64,000 nt of DNA. Origin: Pseudotamlana agarivorans (lineage in GTDB: Bacteria > Bacteroidota > Bacteroidia > Flavobacteriales > Flavobacteriaceae). This document shows, piece by piece, positions 30,905-39,617 of this stretch. The notes under the pieces are model-generated. The model saw only the letters and a list, made by a program, of their open reading frames with translations, did no database searches and was not told the origin of the DNA. Every line of letters begins with the position of its first letter. Positions within the stretch are counted from its first letter, which is position 1. The stretch is from contig NZ_JAHKPD010000018.1 in the NCBI RefSeq assembly GCF_018860245.1, positions 329,206 through 393,205 of the forward strand. Direction: 5' to 3'. Made by a program: the position numbers and the translations under genes.

Positions 30905-32716
30905 TTATTGAATGAATTCGGTTTTAGATTGATCTGTAAGGCTTTTCATAAAAGCAATTAAAGCCACTTGTTCTTTTTCAGTTAATTCTAAATTATCAAA
31001 AGGCAAGGTTTGATGTTCCAAATCAAAACCAAAGCCATTTCCGCCACCTTCATTATAAAATTCAACAACCTCTTCTAAAGTGGTGTAAACACCATTATGC
31101 ATATAAGGCGCTGTAAGTTCAATATTTCGTACGGTTGGTGTTTTAAAAGCTCCAAAACGTTCTTTGGTTTTAAAGAGGTCAAATCTTCCTAAATCGTCAT
31201 CAAGTGCTTTGTTTTCTTTGGTTTCAGGAACTCCAATAATTTCTAATTCGGTATCTGTGAAGTTTGGTGGTACCGTACCGTTAAACATAGGCGGGAAGTG
31301 ACAAGTCGCACAAGCGGCTTTCCCCATAAAGAGGTTAAAACCTAGTTTTTCTTCCGCGCTAAGCGTATTTTCTAAATTATTTATGTTTTTGTCAAATTTA
31401 GAATCGAAAGAATTAAGGGTTCTAATGTAAGAGGCTATGGCATGACGGATATTAAAATCTTCACGTTTATTTTGGTATAAGGAATCTAAATCATGCTTAT
31501 GTATTTTATCCTTTTTTACTCTCGCAATAATGGAGTCCATAGACATATTGAACTCATCATGGTTATTAACCACACCTACTATTTGTCCTTCCAGACTCCC
31601 CACACGGGCATCAGTAAAGTATAATTGTTGATTAGAGACATAGGTTAGGGTTGGGGTGTTTCTTTTTTGTCTGTCATCAAAAGTCACACGGCCATCGGTG
31701 AAAGCTTTTTCAGAAATATGACAGGTAGCACAAGCCATATTATTTTCCTTGGAGAGGTTTGTGTCATTGAATAAACGCTTTCCGAAGGCTACTTTTTGAG
31801 TAAGATTGGTCGTATCACTTTTATAATCGGTGAAGAAATCCATGTTCAAAGTTTCTTCAGTAAAAAGCGAGGTTAAGTTGTTTGATAAAGCCAAGTTGAA
31901 CGGAAACTTGACCTTCCAATCATTTTGGGTATCCACTAAAAGCTTCAGTTGCTGGTGAATATGATTTTTGATGAAGGCATAACGATCAAAAGTATCAAAA
32001 TCGGCATCTAAAGCGTGTTTCGCTTGTTCAATGGATTTTAAAAGCTCTTGATACAGCTTTTTAGAAGTAAATTTAGATTCGTTAATCTTCAAAATAGATT
32101 CTAAAGTGGTGTAAGTGAATTGACTTTCTTCTAAAGATTGGGCTAACACTGGCGAATCAAAACCAGTAATACCTGTGGTTGCAATACGTACCATTTGATT
32201 GCGTAAAAGCCAAATGAGGTGGTAATCTTTAAAGTCTATGTGCGTGTTTTGTTTTATTAATTGGAGTCGACTATTGGTTTTGTTAACGGTTTCAGTGATT
32301 ATAGCCGTGTCTATAGGTGTTTCATGAAGTAATTCTTCAATAACTTGAAACCCAAAGGGGTTCATGATTTTAATATCGGTAGGATCTTCTTCTTGAATCT
32401 GTAAAATGTTTGGGGCGTTTAAAGATTTGTAATTGTTTTGGTCAATGTAAGCCAAAATAGGTTCCGCCAGTTTAAAATGCTTTCGCGCCTTTTTGTAACT
32501 GTTTATTTTGTCTGCCGTGTTTTGGGAGGCGTTTAAAGTATCTAGATAGGCGATGCTCAGGCTTAATTGATTTAGGTAATTTTCTTCAATCTGTGTGTCA
32601 ACAGCCAAAGGTGTTGGTGTTGTGGTGTCGTTTTTACACCCTAAAGCTGATAAAAGCAAAAGACATATACCAAACGTATATGCCTTTGCTCTTACTGTAA
32701 GTAAGTATGTATTCAT
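30905..32716 (-). CDS. Di-heme cytochrome c peroxidase/MauG-family lipoprotein with N-terminal extension
   Basis: The 603-residue protein starts with a lipoprotein-type signal (LLLLSALGCKND). The C-terminal half, from about residue 310, is a di-heme peroxidase domain with two CxxCH sites (MACATCHISEKAF and KAACATCHFPPMF) and the FKTPTVRNIELTAPYMHNGVYTTLEEVV segment of the family. The N-terminal ~280 residues form a helical imelysin-like region. Such proteins reduce peroxides or oxidise partner metals/proteins in the periplasm. It follows the PhoX-like gene by 7 bp, so the two form an operon. Confidence 0.88.
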   Translation of the reverse strand: MNTYLLTVRAKAYTFGICLLLLSALGCKNDTTTPTPLAVDTQIEENYLNQLSLSIAYLDTLNASQNTADKINSYKKARKHFKLAEPILAYIDQNNYKSLNAPNILQIQEEDPTDIKIMNPFGFQVIEELLHETPIDTAIITETVNKTNSRLQLIKQNTHIDFKDYHLIWLLRNQMVRIATTGITGFDSPVLAQSLEESQFTYTTLESILKINESKFTSKKLYQELLKSIEQAKHALDADFDTFDRYAFIKNHIHQQLKLLVDTQNDWKVKFPFNLALSNNLTSLFTEETLNMDFFTDYKSDTTNLTQKVAFGKRLFNDTNLSKENNMACATCHISEKAFTDGRVTFDDRQKRNTPTLTYVSNQQLYFTDARVGSLEGQIVGVVNNHDEFNMSMDSIIARVKKDKIHKHDLDSLYQNKREDFNIRHAIASYIRTLNSFDSKFDKNINNLENTLSAEEKLGFNLFMGKAACATCHFPPMFNGTVPPNFTDTELEIIGVPETKENKALDDDLGRFDLFKTKERFGAFKTPTVRNIELTAPYMHNGVYTTLEEVVEFYNEGGGNGFGFDLEHQTLPFDNLELTEKEQVALIAFMKSLTDQSKTEFIQ

Positions 32717-32723
32717 GTTGTTT

Positions 32724-34262
32724 TTATCTGTCTAATCCTGTGATTTTAAATAAGGTAGAGCCTTCTTTATTAGCACTGTCTGATGAGTTTGCTTTTGGGT
32801 CTGTAAAAGAAGAACCGTCTGCAGGAACCCAACCGTGGTTTTGAGTGATGATGATAAAGGTGTTTTCACCGTTGTTAACTTCTTCAGTAACATCAATCAT
32901 TCCTGTGATTTCCCACATTTTTGATGTGGTTCCGTAACCTAATCCAGCAGCCTTATCTTGGTCACATTCTAAAACTGTTTTAAATGCTCCAGTGTTTAAA
33001 TCATATTGATACATTTTAGCATAGCCTGTAATGTTTGAGTTTAAGTAAGCATAACCGTTTGGATCTTCTTGAATGTATGCGTAGTTTTCTGTTACTAAAA
33101 TGTTGTCAGGTGAGTGGAAACCATCAGCTTTTCCACCAACAATATCACCGTCTAATACACAAGTAATTTTTGCAGGACCTTCAGGATCTTTATCGTTTAA
33201 AACTACTTTATAGATACGTCCTAATAAAGAACCTTTACCTACTAGGTCAGCTCTATCTCTTCCGGTTACACAGAAATAGATTTCTCTTTGGTTTTCAGCA
33301 GAACCTCTTCTCCAGTCAATATCCTCTAATCTAGAGAATCCCATAACACCTTTAGCTTTAGCTTCAGCATCTAATAAATCGATTTGAGTTTCTGTTAATT
33401 CAACAAACTCAGCATCATATTCTACACCTTCAGTCATGTCCATTTCAAAATCAATACCAGCTGTAGTTACTTTTAATCCGTAAAGTTTACCATCGTCAAA
33501 GTTTCCACGACTTCCAACATACATTCCTAATTGTCCAGAAGGCACGGTGTTGTCTGAATGGTCATCACCAATAAAAGCTACAGTAGCATCATCATAAGCA
33601 TCTTTTCCAATAACTACAGCATTTTCAGTAGACCATTGTCCTAATTTAGGAAGCATGATAGCTGTATCTGCATTATCCACAGATTTGTACGGGTTTGTAG
33701 CAAATACCCCTTTTGAAGAACCACCCCATTCACCGCCAGAAAGGTATAATGGTCCGAAACCATGTTCTTTAGGTGTAATCATAGACCCTGAGCACTGTGC
33801 CGTATAAGCAGTAGCGAAAGCATTTAAAATATACTCTCCATGCATCGGTTTTAAATCTTCGTTTAATTTTATTCTAGCGATAGAATAATCACCTTCAATA
33901 TTATTAATTAAAGTGAAAGTACCATCGTCTTCGGCTAAAAGTCCAGCACCATCGGCTAAAGAACCATAAACGAAATCAGGAGAACTTTCTAAAACATCTT
34001 CAGAAGATAAAAGTGTTGTTACCGCAATAGAGGAGAAAGCAGGATCTACTTTAAATAAGTTTGGTGTTTTTGATGCTTCAAGCGGAATTAACTCGGCATT
34101 CGTTAAATCTTCGCCGTCCTCTCCGTCTTCACCGTCAACGCCATCTTCTCCATTAACACCGTCGATGCCGTCTTTACCGTCTTCGGCAGAGCAAGCCACG
34201 ATTGCCGTACTGGATACGGTAACAAGTAATACTAGTAATAAAAGTTTGGATAATTTTTTCAT
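32724..34262 (-). CDS. PhoX-like (DUF839) lipoprotein with collagen-like Gly-X-Y segment
   Basis: The 512-residue protein has a lipobox (STAIVAC24). A short collagen-like tract follows at about 28-50 (repeats of G-K/V/E-D and G-I/V/E-D/N). The remaining ~440 residues resemble the PhoX/DUF839 calcium-iron alkaline phosphatase fold, including GFSRLEDIDWR, which matches the RPED-type motif, and DGFHSPDNILVTENYAYIQED. PhoX enzymes release phosphate from organic esters in the periplasm or at the surface. Some catalytic residues cannot be verified by eye, so phosphatase activity is probable rather than shown. It leads the operon with the peroxidase. Confidence 0.8.
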   Translation of the reverse strand: MKKLSKLLLLVLLVTVSSTAIVACSAEDGKDGIDGVNGEDGVDGEDGEDGEDLTNAELIPLEASKTPNLFKVDPAFSSIAVTTLLSSEDVLESSPDFVYGSLADGAGLLAEDDGTFTLINNIEGDYSIARIKLNEDLKPMHGEYILNAFATAYTAQCSGSMITPKEHGFGPLYLSGGEWGGSSKGVFATNPYKSVDNADTAIMLPKLGQWSTENAVVIGKDAYDDATVAFIGDDHSDNTVPSGQLGMYVGSRGNFDDGKLYGLKVTTAGIDFEMDMTEGVEYDAEFVELTETQIDLLDAEAKAKGVMGFSRLEDIDWRRGSAENQREIYFCVTGRDRADLVGKGSLLGRIYKVVLNDKDPEGPAKITCVLDGDIVGGKADGFHSPDNILVTENYAYIQEDPNGYAYLNSNITGYAKMYQYDLNTGAFKTVLECDQDKAAGLGYGTTSKMWEITGMIDVTEEVNNGENTFIIITQNHGWVPADGSSFTDPKANSSDSANKEGSTLFKITGLDR

Positions 34263-34299
34263 AATAAATAATGGTAAATTGTTTGGTTTATGTTAGGGT

Positions 34300-34307
34300 C
34301 AAATTTA
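34300..34307 (-). promoter_or_regulatory. Candidate -7 element for the PhoX-like operon
   Basis: On the minus strand TAAATTTG matches TAnnTTTG exactly, 37 bp before the PhoX-like start. The divergent gap 34263-34530 otherwise shows no gene. Confidence 0.45.
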
Positions 34308-34530
34308 TTATGAGCGTTTGGTATACTTGTTAACTGATTGATGTAGAATAGTTAACTTAGGGTTAGTTAAAAGTTAATAAAGTTATGTGTAGATTAATCT
34401 AGCTTTTGAAAACGGACTTTATGTTAAGGGAATATGGATTACATGTAAACGCACCAAAAAACATCTTAACTTAATTTTTAGATTTGCTAAAATAGAATAA
34501 CAGTATATTTACGTGATTTTTAAGTGGCAT

Positions 34531-36132
34531 ATGCAGCACAAAACCCTTCCTTTTAATAAAACAGGCTATTTTTCAACATTAATTTGTGATTATTTGGCTG
34601 AGAAACCAGAATTGAAATCCTTTTATAATAGGTTTCCAAGTGCTGATAATTTTCAAGCCCAAATAGAAGAGAAACGTGCGTCGTTTAAATTAGAATCAAG
34701 AATTACTTTAGTTTCAGCCTTAAAAAAACAATATCAAAATGTTGAAACTTCAGAATTAACTTTAAGTCATATTGAATTATTAAAATCTGAAAATACATTC
34801 ACTGTAACCACAGGACATCAGCTTAACTTATTTACAGGACCACTTTATTTTTTATATAAAATTGTTTCGGCCATAAATCTTTCAAAAGAATTAAAGCTGA
34901 AATATCCTGAAAATAATTTTGTACCTGTGTACTGGATGGCTACGGAAGATCATGACTTTGAGGAAATCAATTATTTTAATTTCAACGGAAAAAAAGTACA
35001 ATGGAATCGTGAAGCAGCGGGAGCTGTTGGTGAATTATCTACTGAAGGTTTAAATGCGGTTTTGAACGTGTTTTCTGAAGAACTTGGACAAACTAATCAT
35101 GCTAAAACCATAATACAGCTTTTTGAAAAAGCGTATTTAAATCACGATAATTTGGCTGATGCGACACGTTTTTTAGCCAATACCTTATTTCAAGATTACG
35201 GTTTGGTAATTGTTGATGCAAACGATGCTAGTTTGAAAAAGACCTTTGTGCCTTTTATGGAAAAGGAATTACTTCATCAAGTATCGTTTAAAGCGGTTTC
35301 GAAAACGAATAACGCGCTTTCGGAAGTTTCCGAGGTATATAAAATTCAAGTAAATCCTAGAGAAATTAACTTGTTTTACATTGAAAAAGACTTACGAGAA
35401 CGTATTGTTTTTGAAGATGAGGTTTACAAAGTGTTAAACACAGAAATCTCTTGGAACAAGAATGAACTAACAGAATATTTGAATAAACACCCCGAACGTT
35501 TTTCGCCAAATGTGATTATGCGTCCGTTATATCAAGAGGTAATTTTACCAAACTTATGTTATATAGGTGGTGGAGGTGAGTTGGCGTATTGGTTTCAGTT
35601 AAAAGATTTTTTCAATGAAGTAAACGTGCCTTTCCCAATGTTGTTATTGCGGAATTCGGTATTAATTCAGACTGAAAATCAGCTAAAAAAGTTAGAGAAT
35701 TTAGACATTTCAACTGAAAATTTATTTTTGAAGCAGAGTACCTTCATCAATAAAAAAGTTAGAGCGATTTCTAATATAGATATTGATTTTTCAAAACAGA
35801 AAAAACACCTTCAAGAGCAATTTAAAGACATGTATACGCTGGCAGAACAAACGGATAAATCGTTTTTAGGCGCAGTGAAAGCTCAAGAAGTTAAACAAAT
35901 AAAGGGTTTAGAGTATTTAGAAAAACGCTTGCTCAATGCTCAAAAACGAAAATTATCTGATCAGGTTTTACGTATGACGGATATTCAGAATGAATTATTT
36001 CCCAATAAAAGCTTGCAAGAGCGAAACACTAATTTTTCACAGTTTTATATGGAATATGGTGACATGCTAATTCCTAGTTTGATTGAAAGTTTAAAGCCTT
36101 TAAGTGGTGAGTTTTCGATTATCACTTTATAG
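34531..36132 (+). CDS. bshC: Bacillithiol biosynthesis cysteine-adding enzyme BshC
   Basis: The 533-residue protein matches the BshC family in length and motifs (KTGYFSTLICDYLAEKP, VTTGHQLNLFTGPLYFLYKI, VYWMATEDHDFEEINYF, PLYQEVILPNLCYIGGGGELAYW). BshC adds cysteine to glucosaminyl-malate, the last step of bacillithiol synthesis in the cytoplasm. A GTG at 34513 is in frame upstream, but the ATG at 34531 (MQHKTLPFNKTGYF) fits the family start. bshA and bshB are not in the window. Confidence 0.94.
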   Translation: MQHKTLPFNKTGYFSTLICDYLAEKPELKSFYNRFPSADNFQAQIEEKRASFKLESRITLVSALKKQYQNVETSELTLSHIELLKSENTFTVTTGHQLNLFTGPLYFLYKIVSAINLSKELKLKYPENNFVPVYWMATEDHDFEEINYFNFNGKKVQWNREAAGAVGELSTEGLNAVLNVFSEELGQTNHAKTIIQLFEKAYLNHDNLADATRFLANTLFQDYGLVIVDANDASLKKTFVPFMEKELLHQVSFKAVSKTNNALSEVSEVYKIQVNPREINLFYIEKDLRERIVFEDEVYKVLNTEISWNKNELTEYLNKHPERFSPNVIMRPLYQEVILPNLCYIGGGGELAYWFQLKDFFNEVNVPFPMLLLRNSVLIQTENQLKKLENLDISTENLFLKQSTFINKKVRAISNIDIDFSKQKKHLQEQFKDMYTLAEQTDKSFLGAVKAQEVKQIKGLEYLEKRLLNAQKRKLSDQVLRMTDIQNELFPNKSLQERNTNFSQFYMEYGDMLIPSLIESLKPLSGEFSIITL

Positions 36133-36303
36133 TATAATATGGTGTGGTCTTGAACGATTAACTATAGAATTCCCAGGACTCCTCCACTAAAAAGAAATTC
36201 TTATATGGTGTTATGGTGACGCTTTTCAATTTAATTGCTTTTAAAATTTCATGGTTTCTAATGATAAGCGTAATTTTGAAATTGATATTTAAATACAACT
36301 TAA

Positions 36304-37677
36304 ATGCATAAAATTGATTTTGATTTAGTGGAAATGACTATGGATACCATGAAATATGTTATCGACCGTGTGTCTTCTACAACCACCACCATAGGTAAAC
36401 CAAAGAAAGCTGAAGAATTAAAAGCCTTGGTTGGTGAAACGGTTACTGAGAAAGGTATAGGTGGTGAATATGCATTTAAATTATGGCGTAAGCATTTGGC
36501 AAAAGCTAATGTGCCTGTAGATCACCCAAGAAATTTAGCTTTTGTGCCAGCAGCACCAACTCGGGCTGCGATTATGTTCGATTTAATAACTTCGGCCTCA
36601 AGTATACATGGGGCATATTGGATGGAAGGAGCCGGTGGTATCTTTTGCGAGAATGAAGCCATGCGATGGATGGTGTCTTTAACGGGATTGCCAGAAGGTG
36701 CATTTGGGGTTTTTACAAGTGGAGGCACGGCGGCGAACCTTTCGGCTATTGTTGCAGCTCGTGAAAATTGGAGGCGTAGCGATGATAAACATCAGTCGGA
36801 AAAAGGTCTTATAATCACTTCTATTGGAGCACATTCTTCAGTAAAGGCGATGGCAAAAGTGGCCGATATTGATGTCGTACTCGTAGATACAGAAGATTGT
36901 TTAGAAAAAGACGCGCTTCAAGAATCAATTGATGCCTTATCGGTTAAAGAAAGACAACGTTTATTCGCTGTAGTTGGAACAGGAGGCACAACAAATGCTG
37001 GAATTATTGATGATTTAGATGGCATTGCAAGTATCTGTAATCATGAGAACTTATGGTTTCATGTGGATGCTGCTTATGGTGGAGGTGCACTTATGGCAGA
37101 TTCTGTAAAACACTTGTTTAAAGGTATTGAGAAGGCAGATAGTATTACTATCGATCCACATAAATGGATGTTTTCACCCTACGATTGTGGCGCGGTCATT
37201 TATAAAAATCCAGAATTGGCTAAAAAAGCACATTCCCAAGAAGGGTCTTACCTCGATATATTTAAAGATGAAGGGGCACACGGATTTAATCCAACCGATT
37301 ATCAAATTCAATTAACTCGCCGTGTACGTGGTTTGCCTTTATGGTTTTCATTAGCCATGCATGGTACCGATAGATATAAGGAGGCTGTTGAGCGTGGTAT
37401 AGAATTGGCACAAATTGCAGGACGATTAATTAAAGACATGCCGCACGTAGAATTGGTTAGAGATCCTAGTTTGTCTTGCGTATTGTACAGACGCATTGGT
37501 TGGAAACCTGAAGATTATACACATTGGACTTATGAGAATCACGAATCTGGATTTGCTTTAGTCACCCCTACAAAATGGAAAACAGGTGATCGTTTTGAAA
37601 CCGTTTCACGATTTTGTTTTATTAATCCAGATACCACAGAAGAAGATATTCGAATGATTTTAGAGACAATGTCCTAA
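36304..37677 (+). CDS. Pyridoxal-phosphate-dependent group II decarboxylase
   Basis: The 457-residue protein has the group II decarboxylase/aminotransferase-fold hallmarks: FTSGGTAANLSAIVAAR for phosphate binding, FHVDAAYGGGALM with the PLP-contacting Asp, and DPHK287W for the Schiff-base Lys. The family decarboxylates amino acids such as glutamate, aspartate, DOPA or diaminobutyrate. The substrate cannot be told from sequence alone. It is 171 bp after bshC and 60 bp before guaA, with no clear operon partner. Confidence 0.9.
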   Translation: MHKIDFDLVEMTMDTMKYVIDRVSSTTTTIGKPKKAEELKALVGETVTEKGIGGEYAFKLWRKHLAKANVPVDHPRNLAFVPAAPTRAAIMFDLITSASSIHGAYWMEGAGGIFCENEAMRWMVSLTGLPEGAFGVFTSGGTAANLSAIVAARENWRRSDDKHQSEKGLIITSIGAHSSVKAMAKVADIDVVLVDTEDCLEKDALQESIDALSVKERQRLFAVVGTGGTTNAGIIDDLDGIASICNHENLWFHVDAAYGGGALMADSVKHLFKGIEKADSITIDPHKWMFSPYDCGAVIYKNPELAKKAHSQEGSYLDIFKDEGAHGFNPTDYQIQLTRRVRGLPLWFSLAMHGTDRYKEAVERGIELAQIAGRLIKDMPHVELVRDPSLSCVLYRRIGWKPEDYTHWTYENHESGFALVTPTKWKTGDRFETVSRFCFINPDTTEEDIRMILETMS

Positions 37678-37703
37678 AAAAGTATAAAAAAAGTGGCGTG
37701 TAA

Positions 37704-37734
37704 TTCGTCAATAAAAAATCAATTCCTATTTTTG
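37704..37734 (+). promoter_or_regulatory. Promoter of guaA
   Basis: TATTTTTG (37727-37734) is an exact -7 element and TTCG (37704-37707) lies exactly 19 bp upstream in the -33 position (one mismatch to TTTG). The guaA ATG is only 3 bp after the -7 element, so the transcript probably has almost no leader. Confidence 0.6.
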
Positions 37735-37737
37735 CGC

Positions 37738-39273
37738 ATGCAACATGATAAGGTACTAATTTTAGACTTCGGATCGCAATACACCCAGCTTATTGCTCGT
37801 CGAGTTAGAGAACTCAACATTTACTCCGAAATACATCCATTTAATAAAATTCCAAGCAACTTAGAAGAATACAAAGCTGTGATTCTTTCAGGTAGCCCAA
37901 ATTCAGTAAGAGGGGAAGATGCTTTACATCCTGAGTTATCAGAGATTAGAGGTGTTAAACCAATGCTAGCTGTTTGTTATGGCGCACAATATTTGGCACA
38001 TTTTTCAGGCGGGGAAGTCGCACCATCAAACACAAGAGAATATGGGCGTGCTAACTTATCGTTTATCAAAAATAACGAGCCGTTTTTTGCGCATATTCAT
38101 ACGGGTAGCCAAGTTTGGATGAGCCACAGTGATACCATTAAAAAACTACCAGAAAATGGTGTTTTAATTGCAAGTACGCACGATGTAGAGAATGCAGCCT
38201 ATAGAATTGATGGTGAGGAAACTTACGCGATTCAATTTCACCCAGAAGTATATCACTCGACAGATGGGAAACAATTATTAGAAAACTTTTTAGTGAGTAT
38301 CGCTGGACTTCAGCAAGATTGGACACCTGATTCTTTTGTTGAAGAAACGGTTGAAGCCATTCAGGCAAAAGTTGGTGGTGATAAAGTAGTTTTAGGACTT
38401 TCAGGAGGTGTAGATTCTACCGTAGCTGCTGTGCTTTTAAACAAAGCTATTGGTGATAATCTATATTGTATTTTCGTAAATAACGGGTTACTTCGTAAAA
38501 ACGAATTTGAAAGTGTTTTAAAGCAATACGAAGGTATGGGACTTAATGTAAAAGGTGTTGATGCATCCGATCGTTTTCTTCTAGCTTTAAAAGGACTTGA
38601 AGATCCAGAATTAAAACGTAAGGCTATCGGAAATGCTTTTATTGAAGTATTTGATGATGAAGCCCATAAATTAGAAGATGTTAAATGGTTAGCTCAAGGA
38701 ACCATTTATCCAGATGTTATTGAAAGTGTTTCTGCAACAGGAGGCCCTTCAGCAACAATAAAAAGTCATCATAATGTAGGTGGCTTACCAGATTTTATGA
38801 AGCTTAAAATTGTTGAACCTTTAAGAGCGATTTTTAAAGATGAGGTAAGACGTGTTGGTGCTACTCTAGGTATTGATCCTGAATTGCTCGGTCGTCATCC
38901 ATTTCCTGGTCCAGGTTTAGGTATTCGTATTTTAGGAGATATTACGGCCGAAAAAGTGCGTATCCTTCAAGAAGTAGACGCTATTTTTATTAACGGACTT
39001 AAATCTTGGGGACTTTACGATAAAGTTTGGCAAGCCGGAGCCATGCTGCTTCCTGTAAATAGCGTTGGTGTTATGGGAGATGAGCGTACCTATGAAAAAT
39101 GTGTAGCGCTTAGAGCCGTTGAAAGTACAGATGGTATGACTGCCGATTGGGTAAATTTACCATATGAATTTCTACAAAAAACTTCAAATGACATCATTAA
39201 TAAAGTAAAAGGTGTTAATAGAGTTGTTTACGATATAAGTTCTAAACCACCTGCAACTATTGAGTGGGAGTAG
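37738..39273 (+). CDS. guaA: GMP synthase (glutamine-hydrolysing)
   Basis: The 511-residue protein converts XMP to GMP with ATP and glutamine. The class I glutamine amidotransferase domain carries the nucleophile C80 in [12 protein letters not shown], with the downstream QFHPEVYHS His/Glu pair. The ATP-pyrophosphatase domain has the LSGGVDST P-loop at about 223, and the C-terminal dimerisation domain ends with [11 protein letters not shown]. An in-frame GTG lies upstream at 37693, but the ATG 37738 ([15 protein letters not shown]) matches the family start and lies downstream of the promoter. Confidence 0.96.
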   Translation: MQHDKVLILDFGSQYTQLIARRVRELNIYSEIHPFNKIPSNLEEYKAVILSGSPNSVRGEDALHPELSEIRGVKPMLAVCYGAQYLAHFSGGEVAPSNTREYGRANLSFIKNNEPFFAHIHTGSQVWMSHSDTIKKLPENGVLIASTHDVENAAYRIDGEETYAIQFHPEVYHSTDGKQLLENFLVSIAGLQQDWTPDSFVEETVEAIQAKVGGDKVVLGLSGGVDSTVAAVLLNKAIGDNLYCIFVNNGLLRKNEFESVLKQYEGMGLNVKGVDASDRFLLALKGLEDPELKRKAIGNAFIEVFDDEAHKLEDVKWLAQGTIYPDVIESVSATGGPSATIKSHHNVGGLPDFMKLKIVEPLRAIFKDEVRRVGATLGIDPELLGRHPFPGPGLGIRILGDITAEKVRILQEVDAIFINGLKSWGLYDKVWQAGAMLLPVNSVGVMGDERTYEKCVALRAVESTDGMTADWVNLPYEFLQKTSNDIINKVKGVNRVVYDISSKPPATIEWE

Positions 39274-39518
39274 ATTTTATTGCTGAAACCATTAAATTTT
39301 GTGATTAAGGTTTATACCATTTTAACCATATAATATCGAATGTAATTTGTTTCTTTTTCGTCCATATTTCAATATAAAATAAAACTGTAGCTAAGGCTAT
39401 GCTTGAATTTTTTATTTCATCTGAACAAAAAATAATTCAAATTAAAAATCGGGCATTATACGATTAAAATGGTATTAAATACATAATTTTGGTTTTGGCA
39501 TACTATATGATAATTGAG

Positions 39519-39548
39519 AAAGGATGTTTTTAGCATCCTTTTTTTATT
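39519..39548 (+). terminator. Intrinsic terminator between guaA and the LysM gene
   Basis: AAAGGATG (39519-39526) and CATCCTTT (39534-39541) form an 8-bp stem followed by TTTTT. It is 246 bp after the guaA stop; the AT-rich stretch between (39274-39518) holds no gene I can see. Confidence 0.75.
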
Positions 39549-39617
39549 TTAAATTAATGTAATACCGCGAACTTATTAGCGTTTTATTATATTTATCTCA
39601 GCAGATTATAACAAACT

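Noticed and set aside
37693-37737. Upstream GTG start for guaA giving 15 extra residues
   Set aside because: The extension overlaps the -33/-7 promoter and is not part of the GMP synthase family; ATG 37738 is preferred.
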